From assembly GCF_003977615.1 (NCBI RefSeq), contig NZ_RYZR01000003.1:372001-436000 (forward strand): 64,000 bases of DNA, in the 5' to 3' direction. The notes beneath the pieces are model-generated. The model was given only the letters and a program-made list of their open reading frames with translations. It did no database searches and had not been told where the DNA came from. A program made the translations under genes and the position numbers. The stretch comes from Dyella dinghuensis (GTDB taxonomy: Bacteria; Pseudomonadota; Gammaproteobacteria; Xanthomonadales; Rhodanobacteraceae). Positions 24,582-34,403 of this stretch are shown piece after piece. Within the stretch, counting starts at the first letter, position 1; every line of letters starts with the position of its first letter.

Positions 24582-25064
24582 TTAGTGCTTGCCGGTGGGT
24601 GCTGGCGTTGCCGCCGGAACGTCACCTTGCGTCTTGGCCGAGCCCGGCGCCGGTTGGGCGGCTGGCACGTCGCCGTTGCCTGCTGCCGGAGCGGCGGGAG
24701 CTGCTGCCGGAACGGCCGCATTGGGCTGAGCCGGGGTTGCGGGCTGCGCATTTTGCGGCTTGGCGGCGTTGTTGCCAAGGTTTGCCATCACGCCGAGATC
24801 GGCATTGGCGGCTTTGGGCTGAATCTGGCCGCCGTGCATCTTGAGGTAGATGCCCATGGCGAGGCTGAGCGCAAAGAACAGCGCCGCCAGCACCGCGGTG
24901 GAACGCGACAGGAAGTTGGCCGAACCGCGGGCGCCAAAGACCGTTGCAGAGGCGCCGGCGCCGAAGCCGGAACCTGCATCTGCACCAGCACCGCGCTGCA
25001 TAAGGATCAGCACGATCATGGCCGCAGCGATCAGGATGTAGAACACACTGAAGATGACGAACAT
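24582..25064 (-). CDS. secG: preprotein translocase subunit SecG (160 aa)
   Basis: Two membrane helices (FVIFSVFYILIAAAMIVLILMQRG; STAVLAALFFALSLAMGIYL) flank the conserved FGARGSANFLSR loop of SecG, a subunit of the SecYEG channel. The family is usually ~75-110 residues; the extra ~70 C-terminal residues here are Pro/Ala/Gln-rich and low in complexity, as in other Xanthomonadales. It lies 27 bases after tpiA and 16 bases before tRNA-Leu(GAG), a layout conserved across gammaproteobacteria. Confidence 0.95.
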   Translation of the reverse strand: MFVIFSVFYILIAAAMIVLILMQRGAGADAGSGFGAGASATVFGARGSANFLSRSTAVLAALFFALSLAMGIYLKMHGGQIQPKAANADLGVMANLGNNAAKPQNAQPATPAQPNAAVPAAAPAAPAAGNGDVPAAQPAPGSAKTQGDVPAATPAPTGKH

Positions 25065-25091
25065 GGTGTCTCGCGTAGGGTCGGGTGTTGC

Positions 25092-25841
25092 TCAGTGAGC
25101 GGCGTTGCAAATGGCCAGGAAATCGGCTGCCACGAGTGAGGCGCCCCCGATCAAACCACCATCTACGTCCGGCTGCGCGAAGAGCTCTGCAGCATTGGCC
25201 GCCTTGACGCTGCCGCCATAAAGCAGCCGGGTCAGACGGGCAATCATAGCATCCTCAGGCGCGAGTTGGCTACGGATGAAGGCGTGCATCTCCTGCGCCT
25301 GCTGGGGCGTCGCGGTGCGGCCTGTACCAATGGCCCAGACCGGTTCATAGGCGATCACGGCGGTGTCGAAACTGGCGACGCCGTTCAGCGCCAGCACGGC
25401 CTGCAATTGGCGGGCGATGACGGCTTCGGTTTCGCCTGCCTCGCGCTGTTCCAGCGTCTCGCCGACGCAGAGAATGGGGGTAACGCCGGCTGCGCGCGCG
25501 GCAGCAAATTTACGGGCGATACGCTCGTCGCTTTCGCGGTGAAGGTGGCGGCGCTCTGAGTGCCCCACCAGCGTCCACTTTGCCCCCACGTCCGCGATCA
25601 TCGCTGCGGAGACTTCGCCGGTATAGGCGCCCTGCCCCTCATGCTCGCTCACGTCCTGGGCGCCGAAGCCCAGACCAGACCCGACGTGCGCAGCGGCGAG
25701 TGCGGCAATGTAGGGGAACGGCGGGAACACCAGCACGTCGATACCGGCCGGCATGCCCTCCACGATCTCTTGCACGAGCCCTTCGGCCATCGAGCGGCTG
25801 CCGTGCATTTTCCAGTTACCCGCGACCAGCTTCTTGCGCAT
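25092..25841 (-). CDS. tpiA: triosephosphate isomerase (249 aa)
   Basis: Interconverts dihydroxyacetone phosphate and glyceraldehyde-3-phosphate in glycolysis. The N-terminal GNWKMHG lysine, the catalytic histidine in VGHSERR, the glutamate in AYEPVWAIGTG and the phosphate-binding YGGSV and GGLIGGASL loops are all intact. Length matches the family. It heads the tpiA-secG-tRNA-Leu transcript. Confidence 0.98.
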   Translation of the reverse strand: MRKKLVAGNWKMHGSRSMAEGLVQEIVEGMPAGIDVLVFPPFPYIAALAAAHVGSGLGFGAQDVSEHEGQGAYTGEVSAAMIADVGAKWTLVGHSERRHLHRESDERIARKFAAARAAGVTPILCVGETLEQREAGETEAVIARQLQAVLALNGVASFDTAVIAYEPVWAIGTGRTATPQQAQEMHAFIRSQLAPEDAMIARLTRLLYGGSVKAANAAELFAQPDVDGGLIGGASLVAADFLAICNAAH

Positions 25842-25907
25842 AGCAGCATCCCACCCGGCGAAAACGCGCCAGCTTAGCCAGCGGAAACGATAGGAGCAAC
25901 GTTCGCC

Positions 25908-26453
25908 CTATTCCTGGGATGGAAGACCGTCTGAGGGAACGCGGAATGCGCCCATGTCCAGTTCTTCCTTGATGCGCGTGGCCATGCTTCGTGCATCGAC
26001 GTTGTCGCTGCTCAAGACGTGGCGCGGATGGGCATCGAATAGTGCGTAGAAGTCGTGATAAGGGGCGTAATTCTCGATCTTTCCCTCCGCACGATTCGCA
26101 GCGCGCGCTTCGCATACATCCAGGTCGGGTTTCAGCACGACATAGTCCAGCGGAATGTCTTTGAGAATTTTCCGCGCGGTGGGAAGAAAGTGCGGCGGTA
26201 TCGAAAAGTCGATCAGTACGGTGTAACCGCTTTTTGCGAAGGGTAAGGCTGCCGCCGTCATCGAGCGCATCAGCAACGTGAAATGCTCACGTCGATCTTT
26301 CCCGGCGGGTGTGGCGATGAAACGCCAGAACTTGTCGCCTTCGATATGCGTGAGCGGGCCGGCGAGCTGCTTTACCAACTCCTGCGCAACCGTGGTCTTG
26401 CCGGCGCCGATCGGTCCAGCCAGATAGATGACGGTACCCAAACGATCAGTCAC
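25908..26453 (-). CDS. P-loop NTPase / small-molecule or zeta-like kinase (181 aa)
   Basis: A Walker A motif GPIGAGKTT stands at the N-terminus, followed by HIEGDKFWRF (an aspartate suited to phosphoacceptor binding), TVLIDFSIPP and LDYVVLKPDLDVCEARAANR, a lid with several arginines. This is the pattern of shikimate/gluconate kinase-like and AAA_33 proteins. The substrate is unknown. It lies upstream of tpiA with a 66-base gap, so it may have its own transcript. Confidence 0.75.
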   Translation of the reverse strand: MTDRLGTVIYLAGPIGAGKTTVAQELVKQLAGPLTHIEGDKFWRFIATPAGKDRREHFTLLMRSMTAAALPFAKSGYTVLIDFSIPPHFLPTARKILKDIPLDYVVLKPDLDVCEARAANRAEGKIENYAPYHDFYALFDAHPRHVLSSDNVDARSMATRIKEELDMGAFRVPSDGLPSQE

Positions 26454-26612
26454 GTCGCCTCCGCGAAAGCCAGCGGTTTACATCGGCGCATCATCCGCGT
26501 GAGTCGTGACACACTCAAGACCCATGCATCCGACACGGCCGATGGTTGAAAACGACCTGCGAACGTCTATCGTAGCCAACTTGCCTGTTCACAGCCCCAG
26601 GATCTGCCATTC

Positions 26613-27419
26613 ATGAGCAAAGAGCGCCCTCTCAGTTTGATTACCGGTGCATCGGCTGGCATCGGCGCTGCCTTTGCACGCGCACTCGCCGCGCGCGGTC
26701 ATGATCTTGTGCTGACGGCGCGCCGCACGGATCGTCTGCAAGCATTGGCTGACGATCTGCAACGTGAGCACGGTACACGTTGCACGGTGCTCACTGCCGA
26801 CCTGGCTGATCCGCATGCGGTGGAGCAGTTGTGCCAGACGTTGGATCAGCAGGATTTGCACGTCGACTGGCTGATCAATAACGCGGGTTATGGCGTGCCC
26901 GGCCGCTTCGATGCGAACGATTGGCAAGTCCATGCCGATTTCATTCGTGTGCTGATGACGGCGCCGACGGAGCTGGCATGGCGTCTCATCCACGGCATGC
27001 GCAAGCGTGGTTACGGACGCATCGTCAATGTCGCATCGCTAGCCGGGCACGTACCTGGCTCGGCAGGACATACGCTCTATGCCGCGAGTAAGGCGTATCT
27101 GATCAAGTTCTCGCAGTCACTGGCGCTGGAGAATCTGGAAACCGGCGTGAACGTATCGGCATTGTGCCCCGGCTTTACGCGTTCGGAATTTCACGACGTG
27201 ACGGGCACGCGCCCGCTGGTCAGCAAGATGCCGGGCTTCATGTGGCAAAACGCGGAGGATGTCGTCGAGGAAGGCATCCGGGCCGTCGAGCGCGGTGAAG
27301 CGGTGCACGTGACGGGACGCTTCAATCGTACGGTCAAAGGCCTCTTCAAATTGATGCCGGACAAGCTCGCCTTGAGGATATCGGCGAAGCAGTCGCGCCG
27401 GTATCGCGCGCAGGAATAA
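26613..27419 (+). CDS. short-chain dehydrogenase/reductase (268 aa)
   Basis: Rossmann cofactor motif TGASAGIG near the N-terminus with ARRTDR after the second strand (NADP preference), NNAGYG, the catalytic serine in NVASLAGHVPGSAGH and the YAASKAYL Tyr-x-x-x-Lys pair. It is similar to the DltE/YdfG-like SDRs. The alcohol or ketone substrate is not known. The gene is isolated: divergent from the P-loop kinase and convergent with the VIT-family gene. Confidence 0.9.
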   Translation: MSKERPLSLITGASAGIGAAFARALAARGHDLVLTARRTDRLQALADDLQREHGTRCTVLTADLADPHAVEQLCQTLDQQDLHVDWLINNAGYGVPGRFDANDWQVHADFIRVLMTAPTELAWRLIHGMRKRGYGRIVNVASLAGHVPGSAGHTLYAASKAYLIKFSQSLALENLETGVNVSALCPGFTRSEFHDVTGTRPLVSKMPGFMWQNAEDVVEEGIRAVERGEAVHVTGRFNRTVKGLFKLMPDKLALRISAKQSRRYRAQE

Positions 27420-27423
27420 TTCG

Positions 27424-28131
27424 CTACGCGCTGATCCAACGTGCGAGAAAGAACGCCGCGGCCGATGCGAGGCCGCCGACGAAGACGGTCTGCAGTGCGC
27501 CACGCAACATGCTGATGCCGGTGAAGCGGGCTTTGGCCGCGCCAAAAATCGCCAGTGCGATCAGCGTGCAGATGACGGACAGGTGCAGCGCTGGCTGCAG
27601 CCCATCGATCAACATGTACGGCAGCAGCGGGACAAGGCCGCCGACGATGTAGGCACCGCCAATGGTCAATGCGCTGCGCAATGCGCGGCCAGGTTGTGGT
27701 TTTTCCAGCCCGAGCTCGTAGCGCATCATGAAATCCACCCACGCCTCGTGATCGTTGTGGAAGTGTTCCAGTACCGGCTTGCATGCGTCGCGCGTCAGGC
27801 CGTATTGCGCAAAAATCTGCACGATTTCGTTTTCTTCTTCGCGCGCCAGTTCGCGCACTTCACGCAGTTCGCGGCGTCGTTCGGCGTCGTAGTGATCGGC
27901 ATCGCCGCGTGCCGCGAGATAGCCACCAAGGCCCATCGCAATCGCACCGGCTGCGATTTCCGCTACGCCCGCCACCACCACGACACGGCTGGCAACGGCT
28001 GCGCCGGAAAGGCCTGCGGCCAATGCAAACGGAACCGTCAGGCCGTCAGCCATACCGATGACGAGGTCGCGCACGACATCGGAGGCCATGAAATGGCGTT
28101 CCGTATGATGGTGATGATGCTTGGGTGACAT
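27424..28131 (-). CDS. VIT1/CCC1 family iron/manganese transporter (235 aa)
   Basis: Start ATG 28131 (AGGGAG upstream); the frame reaches 28251 but lacks a binding site there. The N-terminus SPKHHHHHTERHF is histidine-rich and may bind metal. RDLVIGMADGLTVPFALAAGLSGA is the hallmark first helix of the VIT/CCC1 family, followed by AGAIAMGLGGYLAARGDADHY and three C-terminal spans. The middle section REVRELAREEENEIVQIFAQYGL is the acidic cytoplasmic metal-binding domain. Transport of Fe2+ or Mn2+ out of the cytosol is the family role. Confidence 0.9.
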   Translation of the reverse strand: MSPKHHHHHTERHFMASDVVRDLVIGMADGLTVPFALAAGLSGAAVASRVVVVAGVAEIAAGAIAMGLGGYLAARGDADHYDAERRRELREVRELAREEENEIVQIFAQYGLTRDACKPVLEHFHNDHEAWVDFMMRYELGLEKPQPGRALRSALTIGGAYIVGGLVPLLPYMLIDGLQPALHLSVICTLIALAIFGAAKARFTGISMLRGALQTVFVGGLASAAAFFLARWISA

Positions 28132-28205
28132 GGCAAACGCTCCCTGTGACGCGCGCCACTTTAACGGCAAGCGTCGAAAAACGCGGCAATGAGAAACACA
28201 CGCAT

Positions 28206-28241
28206 TGTCTTTCGCACCACGGTTACGTGATGCGAAAGACA
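28206..28241. terminator. 11-bp hairpin after the oxygenase gene
   Basis: TGTCTTTCGCA (28206-28216) pairs perfectly with TGCGAAAGACA (28231-28241). It lies 13 bases after the stop of the leftward oxygenase gene. There is no strong T-run, so termination or 3'-end protection is inferred. Confidence 0.5.
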
Positions 28242-28254
28242 GGCATGGCAACGA

Positions 28255-29202
28255 TCAGATCAGCTTGATCTCGCGCAGGCGCTGCATGAGATACTCATGC
28301 GAGCTGATGGCGGTGTCGTAGCGGCGCGGGTTGTCCGTGGTAATGCATTGGGGCAACGGGTCGAGCATCACATCCGGATTCGGATGCAGGAAGTACGGCA
28401 CCGAATAGCGCGGCTTGCGTGCGTTGGCGTTCTGCGGATTCACCACGCGATGCGTCGTGGACGGATACACATGGTTGCTCAGGCGCTGCAGCATGTCGCC
28501 GATGTTCACCACAATGGCATCGCCTTCCGTGGTAATAGGCAGCCAGTTGCCTTCGCGCGTGAGCACTTCCAGACCTTCCGCACTGGCACCGACGAGCAGC
28601 GTGATGAAGTTGATGTCTTCATGCGCGCCGGCGCGTACGTTCGGAATGTTTGCTTCGGCGATCGGCGGATAGTGAATCGGACGAAGGATGGAGTTGCCTT
28701 CGTTGATCTTGCCCTCGAAGTACTCTTCCGGCAGATCGATATGCAGCGCCAGCGCGCGTAATACGCGGCTGCCAAGGTAATCGAGCGCCTCGAACAGTTC
28801 GTAGCCGTATTCGTGAAAACCGGGGACTTCGGCCGGCCAGATGTTCGGCGGCATGACGTCCGCAAATTTCGAATTGCGATCGATTTCGCGGCCGATGTGC
28901 CAGAACTCTTTCAGATCTGGATAGCGGCTGTCTTTGGCGGTTTCGATCTTGAAGGGCGTGTAGCCGCGCGCGCCGCCTGTACCAGGCATGTGGTACTTCA
29001 TCTTGGTTTCGGCAGGTAGCGCGAAGAAACGCGCGAAGGCGTCGTACGCGCCGTCGATCAATTCGGGATTGATGCCGTGACCGCTGATGCAGCAGAAACC
29101 GAACTCGCGATAGGCGGCGCCCAGTTCGGCGACGAACGCGTCGCGGTCAGTGTCGAATCGACGGATATCGAGAGTCGGAACTCGTTTGGTTGCAATGTCC
29201 AT
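28255..29202 (-). CDS. 2-oxoglutarate/Fe(II) oxygenase, isopenicillin N synthase-like (315 aa)
   Basis: The N-terminal VPTLDIRRF...FGFCCISGHGI is the DIOX_N domain. The iron ligands are in AHEDINFITLL (H-x-D) and STTHRVVNP (H), with the 2OG-binding arginine in KPRYSVPYFLHP. Bacterial members of this family are dispersed and mostly uncharacterised; the presence of beta-lactam or other biosynthetic neighbours would support antibiotic synthesis but there are none here. Length is typical. The gene appears monocistronic. Confidence 0.88.
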   Translation of the reverse strand: MDIATKRVPTLDIRRFDTDRDAFVAELGAAYREFGFCCISGHGINPELIDGAYDAFARFFALPAETKMKYHMPGTGGARGYTPFKIETAKDSRYPDLKEFWHIGREIDRNSKFADVMPPNIWPAEVPGFHEYGYELFEALDYLGSRVLRALALHIDLPEEYFEGKINEGNSILRPIHYPPIAEANIPNVRAGAHEDINFITLLVGASAEGLEVLTREGNWLPITTEGDAIVVNIGDMLQRLSNHVYPSTTHRVVNPQNANARKPRYSVPYFLHPNPDVMLDPLPQCITTDNPRRYDTAISSHEYLMQRLREIKLI

Positions 29203-29322
29203 AGCTTTTCCACAGGTATTGGCGTGCGGTCAATGTGTGTTCCGCCACCGCAGGGGCGTTGCACGTCGGGCCTGTTCCTTGGCGACCTGGGTACCTGAGT
29301 GCGGGGCATCGGCCCCGCTGGT

Positions 29323-30681
29323 TCACGAGCGTTCGGCTACGGATTTTACGACGTCTGCCAGCTTTTGCGCCAATTGTTTCACTTCCGCTTCGTCAGCCGC
29401 TTCTACGGTGACCCGAGCCATCGGCTCGGTGCCGGACGCACGCAGCACGACGCGGCCACGGCCATGCAAGGCCTGTTCGGTCTCGGCAAGCGCTTTCTTC
29501 ACGTCCTCGCTATGGAGTGCTTCGCGTGCGCCTTTGGCGCGGACGTTGATCATGACCTGGGGCATCTTGTGCAGCCCCTGACGCGCGGCGACGAGATCCT
29601 GGCCGTCGAATTTCAGGGCTTCGAGCACGGCCAGCGCCGCGACAATACCGTCGCCAGTGGTCGCGCGGTCCATGCACAGCATGTGACCGGAGGTTTCACC
29701 GCCGAGCACGCCATCGTGTTCCTTCAGCTTCTGCAGAACGAAACGATCGCCCACGTTGGCGCGGATGAAATCGATGCCGGATTCGGTCAAGGCCTGCTGC
29801 AAACCGAAGTTGCTCATCGACGTGCCGACGACGGGGCCTTTGAGCATGCCGCGTTTGTGCCAGCTGCGCGCGAGCACATAGAGCATGTCATCGCCATCGC
29901 CGATGACGCCGTTGCGATCGACCATCTGTACGCGATCGCCGTCGCCGTCGAACGCAAAGCCGATATCCGCCTTGTTTTCCAGCACCGCGCGCTGCAGTGC
30001 TTGCGGGTGCATCGAGCCCACATCGTGATTGATATTGAAGCCGTCGGGCTTATCGCCGATGACGTACAACTGCGCGCCCAATTCCGCAAAAACCTTGGGA
30101 GCGGCCTGATACGTGGCGCCATGCGCGCAATCGAGCGCGATCTTCATGCCGGCGAGCGTGAAATCTTCCGGCACGGTGGTTTTGCAGAATTCGGCGTAGC
30201 GTGTGACGGCGTCGGTTACGCGCACCACTTTGCCCAGATCGTCGGAATCGACGGTGGTGAATTGCGCATCGGCTTCACGCTCGATCGCGTGCTCGATCTC
30301 GTCGGAAAGTTTTTCGCCGTGGGCGGAAAAAAACTTGATGCCGTTGTCGTGATGCGGGTTGTGCGACGCGCTGATCACCAAACCCGCATCGGCACGCAGG
30401 CTGCGCGTAAGGTAGGCGACGGCAGGCGTGGGCATCGGGCCGAACAAACGCACGTCGACGCCCGCAGCGGCCAGCCCCGCTTCCAGTGCGGATTCGAACA
30501 TGTAGCCGGACACGCGCGTGTCCTTGCCGATCAACACCAGCGGATGACCCGGCGTTTTCTTCTGCTGACGGAGCACCACGCCGAGCGCGCGTCCAAGACG
30601 CAACATGAAATCCGCACTGATGGGCCATTGGCCAACGCGGCCGCGAATGCCATCGGTACCAAAGTATTTACGCTGTGTCAT
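29323..30681 (-). CDS. glmM: phosphoglucosamine mutase (452 aa)
   Basis: Converts glucosamine-6-phosphate to glucosamine-1-phosphate for peptidoglycan and LPS. The phosphoserine loop ISASHNPHHDNGIKFF, metal-binding loop FDGDGDRV and sugar-binding GETSGH are intact; GTDGIRGRVG at the N-terminus and RASGTEPMARV at the C-terminus are diagnostic. It starts 14 bases after folP, the conserved folP-glmM pair. Confidence 0.98.
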   Translation of the reverse strand: MTQRKYFGTDGIRGRVGQWPISADFMLRLGRALGVVLRQQKKTPGHPLVLIGKDTRVSGYMFESALEAGLAAAGVDVRLFGPMPTPAVAYLTRSLRADAGLVISASHNPHHDNGIKFFSAHGEKLSDEIEHAIEREADAQFTTVDSDDLGKVVRVTDAVTRYAEFCKTTVPEDFTLAGMKIALDCAHGATYQAAPKVFAELGAQLYVIGDKPDGFNINHDVGSMHPQALQRAVLENKADIGFAFDGDGDRVQMVDRNGVIGDGDDMLYVLARSWHKRGMLKGPVVGTSMSNFGLQQALTESGIDFIRANVGDRFVLQKLKEHDGVLGGETSGHMLCMDRATTGDGIVAALAVLEALKFDGQDLVAARQGLHKMPQVMINVRAKGAREALHSEDVKKALAETEQALHGRGRVVLRASGTEPMARVTVEAADEAEVKQLAQKLADVVKSVAERS

Positions 30682-30695
30682 GACTTACCTGCTTG

Positions 30696-31601
30696 TTATT
30701 CGTCGTCCGGCCAGCGCGGCACATTGGGCGCGTCGCGGCGTTCGGGCTTGTCGCCCGATTGCACGGCATGCCACACCTTCAGCGCATCCACCGTGGCGGC
30801 CACATCGTGGACGCGTACCATGCGTGCGCCACGCTGAACGGCGATCAACGCCGCAGCCACGGAACCTGCAGCGCGATCGGCGGGCTCCTTGCGGCCGGTG
30901 AGCGTGCCGATCATGGATTTGCGCGACAAACCGACGTAAACACCGCTACCGAGATCGGCAAAACGTTCCAGCCGGCGCAGCAGTGCCAGGTTGTGCTCCA
31001 GGTCTTTGCCGAAGCCGAAGCCCGGATCGACCATCACCTTGCGCCGGTCGATCCCGGATATTTCGCAGGAGAACAGTCGATCGGTCAGGAACCGATGCAC
31101 TTCGCCGACAACATCGTCGTAGTGCGGCGCGTCCTGCATGCTGCGTGGCTCGCCTTGCATGTGCATCAGACAGACCGGCACGCGCAATTCGGCCACCGCG
31201 TCCATCGCGCCTTCGCGGCGCAAGGCATAGACGTCGTTGATCATGCCCGCGCCGGCAGCGACGGCAGCGCGCATCACTTCCGGCTTGGACGTATCGATGG
31301 CGATGGGTAGCGATGTACGCGCGACAAGTTGTTCGATCACCGGAATGACGCGCTTGAGTTCGTCATCGACGGAAACATCGTCGGCACCGGGCCGGGTTGA
31401 TTCGCCGCCGATATCGAACATATCCGCGCCCTCTTCTGCCAGGCGCAGGCCGTGAGCGACCGCGGCCTCCACGTCGGCAAACTGGCCGCCGTCGGAAAAC
31501 GAATCCGGCGTCACGTTGATGATGCCGACCACGCGCGGACGATCGAGCGTCAACGCGCGGCCATTGCAATCAAGCACCGTGGCAAACAGATCCGTCGACA
31601 T
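30696..31601 (-). CDS. folP: dihydropteroate synthase (301 aa)
   Basis: Joins 4-aminobenzoate to the pterin pyrophosphate in folate synthesis; sulfonamide target. GIINVTPDSFSDGG, DIGGESTRPGA, MINDVYAL and VDPGFGFGKD are the family signatures. A GTG at 31607 abuts the orn stop, but the ATG at 31601 has GGAG (inside the orn end) at nine bases and is preferred. It is translated directly after orn and before glmM, so orn-folP-glmM is one operon. Confidence 0.97.
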   Translation of the reverse strand: MSTDLFATVLDCNGRALTLDRPRVVGIINVTPDSFSDGGQFADVEAAVAHGLRLAEEGADMFDIGGESTRPGADDVSVDDELKRVIPVIEQLVARTSLPIAIDTSKPEVMRAAVAAGAGMINDVYALRREGAMDAVAELRVPVCLMHMQGEPRSMQDAPHYDDVVGEVHRFLTDRLFSCEISGIDRRKVMVDPGFGFGKDLEHNLALLRRLERFADLGSGVYVGLSRKSMIGTLTGRKEPADRAAGSVAAALIAVQRGARMVRVHDVAATVDALKVWHAVQSGDKPERRDAPNVPRWPDDE

Positions 31602-31607
31602 GCTCAC

Positions 31608-32168
31608 TTACTCCGCGCCGCCGAGCTGGCCCATGAACTGGCGGTAGTAACGCAGCTCGTCGATGGAATCGCGAATATCCGAGAGGGCCGTATGCGCCGA
31701 CTCTTTATTGAAGCCGCGACCGATCATCGGCGCCCAGCGACGCGCCAGCTCCTTGAGCGTGGACACATCCAGGTTGCGATAGTGGAAAAATCGCTCCAGT
31801 TGCGGCATCTGCCGATGCATGAAACGGCGGTCCTGGCAGATGGAGTTGCCGCACATCGGCGATTTGCCGGGCATCACCCATTGCTTGAGGAAACTCACCG
31901 TCGCCTGCTCTGCCGCGGCATGATTGACCGAGGAATTGATCACCTGATCCCACAGCCCCGAACGACGGTGCTGATTGCGGTTCCAGGTGTCCATCGCCTC
32001 CAGCCGCTCCGTCTCGTGGCGGATAGCGAACACGGGACCTTCGGCCAGAATGGTCAGGTCCTTGTCGGTAACGATGGTGGCGATTTCGAGGATCGAGTCG
32101 TTGTCCGTATCCAGACCGGTCATTTCGAGGTCGATCCAGACGAGATTGTCTTCGTTGACTTGGCTCAT
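31608..32168 (-). CDS. orn: oligoribonuclease (186 aa)
   Basis: A DEDDh 3'-5' exonuclease that removes the last dinucleotides (including pGpG from c-di-GMP breakdown). [10 protein letters not shown] gives the first D and [16 protein letters not shown] the second D and [11 protein letters not shown] the H and last D. ATG 32168 matches the E. coli length; the frame extends far upstream (to 33119) only because it lies antisense to sbcB. Divergent from sbcB with a 63-base gap. Confidence 0.97.
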   Translation of the reverse strand: MSQVNEDNLVWIDLEMTGLDTDNDSILEIATIVTDKDLTILAEGPVFAIRHETERLEAMDTWNRNQHRRSGLWDQVINSSVNHAAAEQATVSFLKQWVMPGKSPMCGNSICQDRRFMHRQMPQLERFFHYRNLDVSTLKELARRWAPMIGRGFNKESAHTALSDIRDSIDELRYYRQFMGQLGGAE

Positions 32169-32231
32169 GCGCCCTCCCGGCGCGAAGTCTAGCAGAGGCC
32201 GCCACAGGGCTTCGCATGCGATGATCGGCTG

Positions 32232-33677
32232 ATGCAGACCCTCTTCTGGCACGACTACGAAACCTTCGGCACGGATTCGCGGCGAGACCGGCCCATTCAA
32301 TTTGCCGGTATCCGCACCACGCTGGAGCTGGAAGTGGTGGACGAGCCGGTGATGTTCTTCGCCAAGCCGCCCCGCGAGATGCCGCCCAGCCCGGAATCGT
32401 GCCTGATCACCGGTATTACCCCGCAGCAGGCCGAACGGGATGGTGTGATCGAGGCCGACTTTGCCGCGCGCGTGCACGAACAGCTGGCGGCGCCGGGCAC
32501 GTGCGGTGTTGGCTATAACTCGCTCCGCTTCGACGATGAATTCACACGGCAGCTGCTCTATCGCAACTTCTTTGAGCCCTATGCTCGGGAGTGGGAAAAC
32601 AGCAACTCGCGCTGGGATCTGATCGACCTGGTGCGCATGTGCGAAGCCCTGCGTCCCGAAGGCATCGTGTGGCCGACGCACGACGACGGCGCGCCGAGCT
32701 TCAAACTGGAACACCTTGCGCGGGCCAATCACCTGCAGCAGGAACGCGCGCACGATGCCTTGTCGGACGTGCATGCCTTGATCGATCTCGCGCGCCTGAT
32801 TCGCGTGCGCCAACCGCGCCTGTGGGATTGGCATTACGGCCTGCGCCGCAAGCAACGCGTCTTCGAATTGCTCGATCTGACGAGCATGACGCCTGTCGTG
32901 CATGTGTCGTCGCGCTATCCGGCAAGCCGGCATTGTCTGGCGGTGATCATTCCGCTCGCGGTGCATCCGAACCGTTCGGGTGAAATCATTGTCTACGACC
33001 TTTCGCAGGACCCTGCCGATCTGCTTTCGTTGGATGCAGATGACATCGCCGACCGCATGTTTACGCCGCGCGCCGATCTGCCAGAGGGCATCGAGCGCAT
33101 TGCGCTGAAGACGATCCATGCCAATCGCTCGCCTGCACTGGCGCCCTTATCGGTGCTGAAAGGCGTCGATATGCAGCGGCTTCAGCTGGATATGGATCGC
33201 TGCCTCGCCCATGCGGAAACACTGCGTGCGGCAACAGGACTCGGCGAGAAACTGCGCAGCATTTTTCAGCACGCGGCCGACCTGCCGCCACCGGAAGACC
33301 CTGAGCTTGCCCTGTACAGCGGCTTTCTTCCCGACTCCGACAAAAAACTGCTGCGCGACGTACGTGGAACGCCGCCCGATCAGTTGGGACAGAAGACCTT
33401 CGCGTTCCGCGATCCGCGCTATGCGGAGCTGCTGTTCCGCTACCGCGCACGAAACTGGCCAGACACGCTATCTGTCGAAGAACGCGAGCGCTGGGAAACA
33501 TTCCGGCAACAGCGTCTAACGCGCCCGACACCGCTTACCGTGTTGACCTTGCCCGATTACTTCGCGCAAGTCTCGGCCTTGCGCAACGACCCGGCCAGAA
33601 GCGATAAATGGCCTTTGCTGGATCAACTGCAAGCCTGGGGCGGACAACTCGCCGCCGAAGCTGGTATTGCCGCCTGA
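32232..33677 (+). CDS. sbcB: exodeoxyribonuclease I (481 aa)
   Basis: Degrades single-stranded DNA 3' to 5'; role in recombination and mismatch repair. FWHDYETFG (D and E ligands), [13 protein letters not shown] and [20 protein letters not shown] (H and D) form the DEDDh nuclease core; the ExoI SH3-like and C-terminal domains follow with full length. ATG 32232 is the first codon of the frame near the family N-terminus. Divergent to orn. Confidence 0.96.
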   Translation: MQTLFWHDYETFGTDSRRDRPIQFAGIRTTLELEVVDEPVMFFAKPPREMPPSPESCLITGITPQQAERDGVIEADFAARVHEQLAAPGTCGVGYNSLRFDDEFTRQLLYRNFFEPYAREWENSNSRWDLIDLVRMCEALRPEGIVWPTHDDGAPSFKLEHLARANHLQQERAHDALSDVHALIDLARLIRVRQPRLWDWHYGLRRKQRVFELLDLTSMTPVVHVSSRYPASRHCLAVIIPLAVHPNRSGEIIVYDLSQDPADLLSLDADDIADRMFTPRADLPEGIERIALKTIHANRSPALAPLSVLKGVDMQRLQLDMDRCLAHAETLRAATGLGEKLRSIFQHAADLPPPEDPELALYSGFLPDSDKKLLRDVRGTPPDQLGQKTFAFRDPRYAELLFRYRARNWPDTLSVEERERWETFRQQRLTRPTPLTVLTLPDYFAQVSALRNDPARSDKWPLLDQLQAWGGQLAAEAGIAA

Positions 33678-33695
33678 CACACGGAACCGAACCCG

Positions 33696-34382
33696 ATGCC
33701 TCGTGCTTATTTTTCACCTGCCACATTTCGTTTTCTGCGCGCGTTGGCGCGCAACAACAATCGCGAATGGTTTCAAGCGCACAAACCGGATTACGAACGC
33801 GATGTGCGCGATCCGTTTCTTGAACTGATCACGGATATGCAGGGCCCGCTGGCGAAAATCAGTTCGCACTATCGTGCCGAGCCGAAGAAGAATGGTGGCT
33901 CGCTGTTTCGCATCTATCGGGATACACGGTTTTCCGGCGACAAGGAGCCTTACAAGCCGTGGGCGAGCGCGCGGTTTTATCACGAGCGCCGGCACGAGAT
34001 TTCGGCGCCGTCGTTCTACATCCACATCCAGCCCGGTGATTGCTTTATCGGTGGCGGCATGTGGCGGCCGGATGCAGATCCGTTGAAGCGTATTCGTGCC
34101 TTTCTTGCCGACAACCCGGCAGCTTGGAAACGCGCTACGCAAAGCAAAGCGTTCAAGGATCATTTCGAGTTCTGGGGCGAATCGTTGACGCGGCCGCCGC
34201 GTGGGTTCGATGCGAATCACGAGCTTATTGAGGATTTGAAGCGCAAGGATTTCGCGGCGGGTGCAGCCTTTGACGAGAAGCTGGCGTGCTCGTCGGAGTT
34301 GTTGCCGTATATGGTGGCTAGCTACAAGCGTATTGCGCCGATGATTGATTATTTGTGTGCGTCGCAGGAGCTTGATTTCTGA
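33696..34382 (+). CDS. DUF2461 family protein (228 aa)
   Basis: The signature FLRALARNNNREWFQAHKPDYE at the N-terminus and SLFRIYRDTRFSGDKEPYKPWASARF, then FYIHIQPGDCFIGGGMWRPDADPLKRIRAFL define TIGR02453/DUF2461. The biochemical function of the family is unknown. It begins 18 bases after sbcB and is likely co-transcribed. Ends before a REP doublet and a bidirectional terminator. Confidence 0.92.
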   Translation: MPRAYFSPATFRFLRALARNNNREWFQAHKPDYERDVRDPFLELITDMQGPLAKISSHYRAEPKKNGGSLFRIYRDTRFSGDKEPYKPWASARFYHERRHEISAPSFYIHIQPGDCFIGGGMWRPDADPLKRIRAFLADNPAAWKRATQSKAFKDHFEFWGESLTRPPRGFDANHELIEDLKRKDFAAGAAFDEKLACSSELLPYMVASYKRIAPMIDYLCASQELDF

Positions 34383-34403
34383 CAAATCCACCTCACCCCG
34401 CTC

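Noticed and set aside
29299-30837. 512-codon open frame on the plus strand opposite glmM
   Set aside because: It lies antisense to the intact, fully recognisable glmM; it has no binding site and its residue pattern (His/Ala/Arg-rich) is that of a GC-rich shadow frame.
32169-33119. upstream extension of the orn reading frame
   Set aside because: It is antisense to sbcB; the true oligoribonuclease N-terminus with [10 protein letters not shown] starts shortly after ATG 32168.
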